Source of the DNA: Thuidium tamariscinum
Lineage: Eukaryota > Streptophyta > Bryopsida > Hypnales > Thuidiaceae
DNA: 64,000 nucleotides
Direction: 5' to 3'
Assembly (NCBI GenBank): GCA_947034885.2
Contig: OX344754.2
Span: forward strand, 7,323,001-7,387,000
Position numbers and translations under genes: made by a program. The notes below the pieces were generated by a model that was given only the letters and a program-made list of their open reading frames with translations, was not told the origin of the DNA and did not search any database. This document shows, piece after piece, positions 57,255 through 64,000 of this stretch; the stretch's first letter is position 1; each line of letters starts with the position of its first letter.

Positions 57255-57412
57255 GTTCTCTTCCCTCCGCCCCCGGGTGCCTCTTTTCGGCCGTCTGGTG
57301 TTCTCCTCTCTTCCGCCCGCTGGGCGCTTCTCGGCCTTCGGGCGTTTTCTGCCTTCTGGCGTGTATCCGCCTTCGGGTGTTATTTCTGCCCTCGGGCGTT
57401 ATTTATAAAGTT
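57255..57412 (-). repeat. Inverted, more diverged GCCTTCGGGCG array
   Basis: Repeated GCCTTCGGGCGTTTT-like units (GGCCTTCGGGCG, GCCTTCTGGCG, GCCTTCGGGTG, GCCCTCGGGCG), i.e. the complement of the 56.8-kb unit. The 290 bp between the arrays holds no recognised gene. Confidence 0.7.
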
Positions 57413-57442
57413 CTCACCCTCTCTGGGTTTCTCTCTCAATCG

Positions 57443-57817
57443 GCCCCCCATAGCCAACCTAATGATGGACGTGTTTCCAACCAAGGCTAGAATGAGTTTT
57501 TTTCTCATTTTTAAAGTTGGGACTAAAAGTTCATGGCACGTGTTTCAAAGTAGTGTGCAAAAAAGTACAAAAGAGTGAGTAAAAATGTAGTTTTTTGCGT
57601 GATCGAAATTTGAAGACTCCATAGATTGGCATTTGGTCAAGCACACTTTATGCCTTCCAAAATTCATAGTAATTTCAATTCATGTGATAAAATTACCAAA
57701 GTTTTTGCAATCCCCATCATTTTTATCTTTACACCTTTGAAAATATTTGTTTTACTTTGCACTACACTAGATCGTGCCTAAAATACCTTAAATGATCGGT
57801 TACGGGTGGTTCTACCT
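57443..57817. mobile_element. AGGTAGAACCAC-family MITE, inverted, one end lost
   Basis: Inverted copy of 12,139-12,540. The right end GGGTGGTTCTACCT is followed by TA. The left end stops at AATCGGCCCCCC, inside the homologous element, next to the GC-rich array. It shares CAAGCACACTTTATG and TTTTGCAATCCCCATCATTT with the other copy. Confidence 0.75.
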
Positions 57818-57912
57818 TAACCCACTTTGCGTCGGTTCCCGAAATTACAACTTTCCCGTCAGACATTTAATTCAGCCATCTCCTATTATAGGAGAAGGCT
57901 CTTGAATGGAGC

Positions 57913-58028
57913 GGGTTCTAAAATGGTGCCCTATCTTAAATGTACAGTACTTGTACATGTTGCATTTTCATTGCCTTCAGCAGTGTACTAACAGTGTAGA
58001 TTTTAGCTAGGGCACCATTTTAGAGCCC
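57913..58028. mobile_element. 116-bp miniature TIR element
   Basis: Ends GGGTTCTAAAATGGTGCCCT and, as complement, GGGCTCTAAAATGGTGCCCT differ at one position. The interior is only about 70 bp. No target duplication is clear. Confidence 0.65.
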
Positions 58029-58376
58029 TATGCCCTTTCAACTTCAGAATTTGATAACTAATTCTAGAGAGCTCCAAAAAATATGAAACGACTTGGATTA
58101 GATGCCTATTCAAGCTGTCTTTCAAGGAAAATTCTTTGAAAAATATTTCAAGATGCTTGACCTGCACAAAATTCTGTTATAGCCCTTAGATGGTCGATTT
58201 CTGGACCTCCTCCCATACAAGGTTTTTTTTCCATGTAGATGAACAGGAAACAACCTTGCGTGCCCTCCCAACAGAGGGCAATATTTGGAGGGGGCCACAG
58301 ACAGTGGCAAAAGCTGTCAAGTCAAATTTCGAATTTGGCAATAAATCGCAAAAAAAAAAACTGCTCTGTACTATAC

Positions 58377-59371
58377 TGTACAATCAGGTCCAGCTCAATT
58401 ACGAATTTTTGCAATCACAGTTAAAGAAAATTTCACTGCAGCCAACTTTGACACCCTCTCAAGGGCTGAAAAATTAGTTTTTTACTATGAAATTTTTTCT
58501 ACGAGATCATTTCTAAGTTGATAACATATGTGGAAAATTTCAAGGCCAAAAGATTCACCCAAAAAAAGATATGCAAAATCTATCAACATGTGTAGTTGTA
58601 AGCTTTCACTGCTGTCAACTTTGCCAATGTCTCAAGGATTGAAAACTTTTTCTTTTGGCATGAAATTTTGGAATGAAATCATCTCTATGTTGATTATATG
58701 TGTGGAAAATTTCAAGGCCAAAAGATTCACCGAAAAAAAGATATTCAAAATCTACTAACATGTGTAGTTAAGAAAAAACTTTCACTACTACCAACTTTGA
58801 CACCCTCCCAAAAATTGAAAAAAAAAGTTTTGGCCATGAAACTTTTTTCATGAGATCATTTTTGTGTTGATAACATGTAAGATAAATTTCAAGTTCAAAA
58901 GATTCACACAAAAAATATATTTGAAATCTACCAATATGTACATCGAAGTTGGCAATAGTGAAATTGTCCCTTATATTGACACATGGTAGTAGATTTCGAA
59001 TATCTTTTTTGGAATAAATTTTTTGAACCTGAAATTTACGACACATATAATTAACATAGAGGTGATCTCATGACCAAAATTTCATGGCCAAATTGTTTTT
59101 TTTCAATTTTTGGGAGGGTGTCAAAGTTGATAGTAGAGAAGTTTTTTTCTTAACTACACATGTTAGTAGATTCTAAATATATTTTTTTTGGTAAATTTTT
59201 TGACCTTGAAATTTGTCACATGTGTTATTAACATAGAGAGGATCTTGTGAAAAAAATTTCATGTTAAAAAAATAATTTTTCAGCCCTTGGGAGGGCGTCA
59301 AAATTGGCAGCAGTGAAGTTTTGTTCCCTGTGTATGCAAGAATTCGTAATTGAGCTGGACCTGACTGTACA
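58377..59371. mobile_element. Fold-back element built of ~176-bp units
   Basis: A ~1-kb inverted repeat. The left outer arm TCAGGTCCAGCTCAATTACG (58,384-58,403) is repeated inverted at 59,345-59,364. Each arm is made of tandem ~176-bp units (CACTGCTG.CAACTTTG; AAATTTCAAGGCCAAAAGATT): three forward from about 58,425, then two inverted from about 58,940. The outermost match is TGTACA. There is no ORF. Fold-back transposons have this structure. Confidence 0.75.
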
Positions 59372-60039
59372 AGCCCCGGATTGGGGTGACGGAACTGACT
59401 ACCTCACTCATTCCCAAGGGAAAATGCTGAAATTTTTTGTTTTTCCATGCATGATAAAATTTGCAAAGCTAAATAATGATTGATTGAAAAATAATGGCGA
59501 TAAATTTCTTCAATTTGATTGCTCAAATATTTATGAAACATCATTTTGCACATCTCATTTTTTGAGGAAAACTACATCACTTAGAATTTGTTTTACTTTT
59601 TAGAGAATTCAATGTCAAGGTGTCACTAATCAAAAATTTATACAACAAATTTCTCAAAATTATAATTAGGTTTTGGTAAACCAATTACACCATCATGCTC
59701 TAAGGTATAGTAGTAGTCATAATACAAGGGTCCATTAGTAAAATATAATCACAATTTAGAAATATCTATTCAATAAAATTTTGGAAAGCAACACTTTATC
59801 TCCAGAATGCCCTAGCATTTCAAATTTGGCCTCTTCATTATGAAAGACTGCCTTGCTTAACTACTACAAATTCTTTCAATAGTATGTCAAATCATTTATC
59901 TATCTCTTAGCTTCCTTCTACTACCAATTAGTATAATCAATTTTTGTGTATCTTATTTTGGGTGACACTTTGATTGAAATGAGTGCAAAAGGGTCTAGAT
60001 TTCTATAAACATGGCTTGGGCACTTAAGGTTAACCCTTA
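59372..60039. other. AT-rich spacer
   Basis: No gene; 59,384-59,480 resembles the 7.3/7.6-kb MITE pair (left part only). Confidence 0.45.
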
Positions 60040-60685
60040 AACCCTAAATGCTTAAAGCATCCAAATTTAGTATTTATAAAAAATTTAAGTTAAATAAAAC
60101 CTAACCAAGTTGCTATGTTTAGTAGTCTATATTTTTGGAAATTTCTTTTCAAAGTCTAATTTTAGCATCAAAAAATTGGATTTTCAAAATGATTGATTGT
60201 AATTTTCCTATTCAAGATTTTGTGCATAGGTGTCCATGCAATCTTGACTTTTTGTAGTATTGAAGGCTCTTGGAAATGAACCTCAAATACACTAGATCTT
60301 GGAAAAGAAACACATTAGAAATTCATTTTTTTAATTGTAAAATAGATTTTGAGAAATCTTAAATTAATTGGGATTATGCATATTAGGTCAAACTTCATAT
60401 TTTTTTGTTGAAAAACTTTTTAGATTTGGTATGTCAAAAGAGGATCAAAGGACTTCAACTCACTTTTGCAATTTAACACCTTCATGATCAAACATTATAA
60501 TCTTTCAATCCATAAGTGATATTGTTGTGTTCTTTTTTCCTAAGTGATCTCTAACATATCCACTTTGAATTTGTATAATTAATTAATTTTTTTAAATTGT
60601 TAAAGCTTATCAAAATGTTGGTTAATTGTTCATTCAAGAGCAAATTCCCCAAAAGCTCAAAAAAGGCTTTGGGCATTTAGGAATT
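60040..60685. mobile_element. ACCCCTAAAGG-family relative, inverted
   Basis: Starts AACCCTAAATGCTTAAAGC and ends GGGCATTTAGGAATT. As complement it aligns with the left half of E5 (47,566 onward), sharing AACATTTTGATAAG and CACTAGATC-type blocks. Confidence 0.55.
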
Positions 60686-60889
60686 TAAGGTCCATACATC
60701 CAAAATATAGATGCACCTTGGTCAACTTAGATTGTAATTTTCAATAAAATAATTTTTGGTATTTGACATAAACTAAGAAAGTGAAGCTTCACAATTTTTC
60801 TTTTAACTTCATCTTGAAATTTTGAAAGAATTATTGCAACTACAAAGACAATGTGTTAGAATACCAATATCACAAATATGTTGTCATTA

Positions 60890-61185
60890 GAGGAGATTTG
60901 AGGCCTCCTAAAGACCGTGAGTTCTTACAATCTGAAAACATGGAAACTCCCACGGGAACGTAGATTTACAAGAATCCTAGATGGTTGAGAGGATACCGCG
61001 TCATTAAAAAAAATTTGAATTTTTTTGGACTTTTTTGCATATTTCAAGACTCAATTTTTAATTTTTTAATTTTTAATTTTTTTAATTTTTAATTTTTTAA
61101 TTTTTGGCTTGACAACGGCTAGCAGTTATAGAAACAATTTTGGGAACAGTCTCAAAACAACCCTTTGGAGGCCTCAAATCCCCTC
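60890..61185. mobile_element. TA-flanked MITE (GAGGGGATTTGAGG family), copy 1
   Basis: TA at 60,888-60,889 and 61,186-61,187. Ends GAGGAGATTTGAGGCCTCC and, as complement, GAGGGGATTTGAGGCCTCC. It contains an (AATTTTT)n run at about 61,045-61,103. Confidence 0.75.
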
Positions 61186-62570
61186 TAATGGTTTTTCATT
61201 CATATTTTTCCCTTTTCAAATGGATTTTCAATTTAAACTAAAAATAAAAATTTCCATCCTAACCTTCATTAATGGCAAAAATTTCATATTATTCCAATAT
61301 ATATTTTAATTGGTATATTTTTATTCCACCTTAAACTTTAAGAAATTACAATAAATTGATTTTTTCATCAAATATTTTGAAAAACAAAATATACATAGAA
61401 AACACATTTTTCCTCTAGCCAAAAAATATCAAGATTTTATATATCAATTAAATAATTGGATGATTTTGGCCCATATAGTAGAATTTGACTTCAAGGTCTT
61501 TGTTGTGCTTGTTTTCGGTGTACAAATAAAACAACTAGTTGAAAAATTTTTACACTAATTTCTATTGTTACTTGTACTTCTTGAGAAATTTCAAGTAATT
61601 TGGATTTTTTTTTCTATCTTTATTTACTTATTTTCAATTTCTACAACAAAATTGATGACTACTACAATTTTTCACCAAAAAGGTCAAATATCTCAAAGTG
61701 CTATATAATTTGTACTTTGAAATAATCAAAGTATAGGATTAATAATTGAACACAATCTAATAGGCTACATTTAACCCAAATATGATATTTGACCAATTGA
61801 CAATGGATTTAGTCTTTAAGGGGCTAACATTGAATCTTCTATAGTATAAAATTTTCCTAGATAATGTGGTCTTCTCTGAAAAATAGATGTGCACATTCAT
61901 ATTTCTTAAATATTTGCACAATAGAACTTCAAAAAATTATAACCATCATTTTAGTTACTAGTAATACAATAAGAAAAAAAATCTACCAAAAATGAGATTT
62001 TTGTTTCTTGATATTGAAATTTGGTGCATTATTAAGATTGCATAAAGCAATAAATTTGAAAGGCTAGTTTTGAAATATAGGGCTGAAGAAATCAAATTTT
62101 TAAAGAAATTCATACAAGTCAAAATTATGGGATTGCAAGATTTTGGGAAGTGAAGGATAGGATACAATAATGAAAAACATTTGTTTGCTTTTGGAACTGC
62201 TTTAAGGTTAAAACATCCAAAAATGCCCATCTTTCAATTCTTGTATCTTAACTACTACTAAATATATTCCTAGACTTTCATTTGAATGTGTCCTCCTAAT
62301 GCTTAACTTTGATGTATTGACATATTTATTGTTGTTCAATGTACCCCCAAGTATATAAGTATTCAAGAAGTTTTTGAAACATGTTTCAAAATTCTTTAAT
62401 AATTTGCCTCCTTTACATAGAAGGAATAGGGAGAAGGTCTATGAGTATTAATTGCATCTTCTACTTATCACTCTTGTATCAAATTCTCACCAACCACTTC
62501 CCTTCAACTTCGAATTTGTAAAGGCCAAATCCTTGTCTTTCAAAGAGATGTTGGTTTTGAAACCAAATTC
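61186..62570. other. AT-rich intergenic DNA
   Basis: No gene. An isolated GTCTTTAAGGGGCTAA at 61,812-61,827 resembles a right end of the ACCCCTAAAGG family. From about 62,390 the sequence is paralogous to 6,580 onward. Confidence 0.45.
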
Positions 62571-62914
62571 CATATGAGAAGGGATTTGAGGGCAAGAGAA
62601 GCCTATTTTAGGACTATTTCCCCACCCATTCCCTGTGCTGTCAAAAAACTGCAAACTAGCCCTATTGGCTGAATTTTTTGAGTTTTTGAAAAAAAATTAT
62701 ATTTTGTTCTTTCCAAAATTTTCAAAAGTGTTAAGAAACCTAAAACTAATTTTCATTAAAATCCAAAAATAACATCTAAAAATTAATTTTAAAAATTAAA
62801 AAATTCTAATGTAGCAACCTCTCAACTATGTTAGACTGTTGATGTGGCACATTCCCATTGTTCTAGAATTGAATAAAACTTGCGGTCTCCCATTGCCCTG
62901 AAATCCCTTTTAAT
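62571..62914. mobile_element. MITE (GAGGGGATTTGAGG family relative), copy 2
   Basis: Ends AAGGGATTTGAGGGCAA and, as complement, AAGGGATTTCAGGGCAA. The paralogous stretch at about 6,755-6,775 lacks this ~340 bp, so it is an insertion. Exact borders are uncertain by a few bases. Confidence 0.65.
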
Positions 62915-64000
62915 GTATTTCATTACATTAGGTAGACATAGCCAATATAGCAAGGAATGGTTGCCATCGTCAACCCAAAAGTAACACTCATCTTATCCAC
63001 GGATACATTTGCCTCTATTAACCAACTTGGATACTAGCCTTGCATTTGAAATGGTAAGAAACTCAAATCAAATAATTTAATAAAAGTAGTAGCTACATAT
63101 CTACCTTTTGTTTTTATACACAAATTGATTTCTAGTCCTAATAAGTTTGTTTTTTTACTTTTCAATCCTCCATTTTTACACTCCAATTGATTATTGTTCA
63201 AAAGGCACCATCTTATAATAGTTGAACTTCTCCCTAAATATTGCAACTTAATACTAATTAAATAGAAAAAACCAATGTGCCAAAATACACATTTTCTCAA
63301 ATGCAATGAGACATTTTTGACAAGATTATAAGTTGCAAAGTAATTAATCCTTAAAATCCAGGCTTGTATTTGTTAAATTCATCCTTTATGGTATTGTGTG
63401 ACATCATTTATTTTATTTTTTTTAAAAGTACTTATTGGAGGTCAAATATTGTGCAAAATCTTGCCTCTTTGCACAAAATTTCAAGGATGAACATTTGCAC
63501 TTTTGTCCTACATATTGTCCTAAAACAAAGTAAGAATTCAATGATTTCATTCACTAAAAAAAGAAGATTATATTGTCAAATACTCCTTGAAATTTTTTTG
63601 AATTTGTGGAATAGTCTTCTATTTAAAAGTTTGTCAATTGCTAAATAGTTATTTTTCTTGTTTTGTTGTTGAATGACACATGTGGAAATGCAAGCAAGTA
63701 AAAAAAACATCCAATTTTTTCATTTATTTATCTACTGTTAGGCAAAATATTACAGTATGATTGAATTCCAGTGCTATCAACTTCAATTGCTTGCAAAACT
63801 ACTAATGCTATTCAAAATGGATCAATGTTTCAATAATAATGTAAATAATTATTAAATCACCATAAATTATATTCTTACTGCCAAAACCAAAATTACTTTT
63901 TCAAATTGTTGCCTAATAAAATTTGTAACTTCAATAATATGTATTTATTTACTTTTAGTGCAAATGAACCAACTAGATTACTTTTTCTCAATTTCTTTAC
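62915..64000. other. AT-rich DNA paralogous to 6.8-7.2 and 11.65-12.1 kb
   Basis: No gene seen. 62,920-63,060 aligns with 6,765-6,870 and 63,770-64,000 with 11,650-12,090 in the same orientation. The block continues past the window end. Confidence 0.55.

Noticed and set aside
56815..57412. Possible CRISPR-like array
   Set aside because: Head-to-tail minisatellite without unique spacers, in a eukaryotic genome.
61045..61103. (AATTTTT)n as a telomere-like repeat
   Set aside because: Not a plant telomere motif (TTTAGGG); a simple AT-rich microsatellite inside a MITE.

Overview
The window looks like nuclear DNA of a land plant. The evidence is GT-AG introns, a Dof-type zinc finger, a plastid-type PPR gene, a plant-style L1 LINE whose ORF1 carries a CCHC knuckle, and many short TIR elements (MITEs). 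The very AT-rich intergenic DNA (roughly 30% GC by eye), set against GC-richer gene islands, would suit a moss or other non-flowering plant. That placement is a guess. No tRNA, rRNA, CRISPR or prokaryotic signature was seen.

Layout. 1-5.1 kb: exon-like debris on + that I cannot name, then a decayed POT1-like telomere-binding gene on - (exons 2,469-3,590) and a 'leader' unit (3,975-5,127) that recurs at 51.2-52.0 and 55.7-56.5 kb. 5.2-12.6 kb: minisatellites, AT-rich DNA and several MITEs, including a Mutator-type one with a 9-bp target duplication. 13.0-13.6 kb: a degenerate ~78-bp tandem array. 13,679-20,711: a full-length LINE with intact target-site duplication and poly(A); both ORFs keep one frame but carry eight nonsense codons. 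20.7-28.1 kb: AT-rich DNA built from nested TIR elements.

28.5-38.3 kb is the gene island: a broken EMB3103-like PPR gene (+), an intact single-exon transcription factor with two Dof-like zinc fingers (-), a small RPA1 N-terminal-OB-like gene with an acidic Trp-rich tail (+), and an intact non-RD protein kinase (-). Only the Dof-like and kinase genes look clearly complete. No operon-like or pathway link between the genes is visible.

39-49 kb: a TIR family ending ACCCCTAAAGG and flanked by TA fills most of the space, with one nested insertion. 50.4-57.4 kb: a second decayed POT1-like copy, a PIF/Harbinger-like MITE with TAA duplication, an unassigned acidic ORF, a truncated GNB1L/GTS1-type WD40 gene, the third leader copy, and arrays of a GCCCGAAGGC motif in both orientations. 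57.4-64 kb: MITEs, a ~1-kb fold-back element, and the start of a segment paralogous to 6.5-12.1 kb. That paralogy supplies 'empty sites' for two MITEs.

All family assignments are from reading motifs and from memory of the families; no database search was possible.
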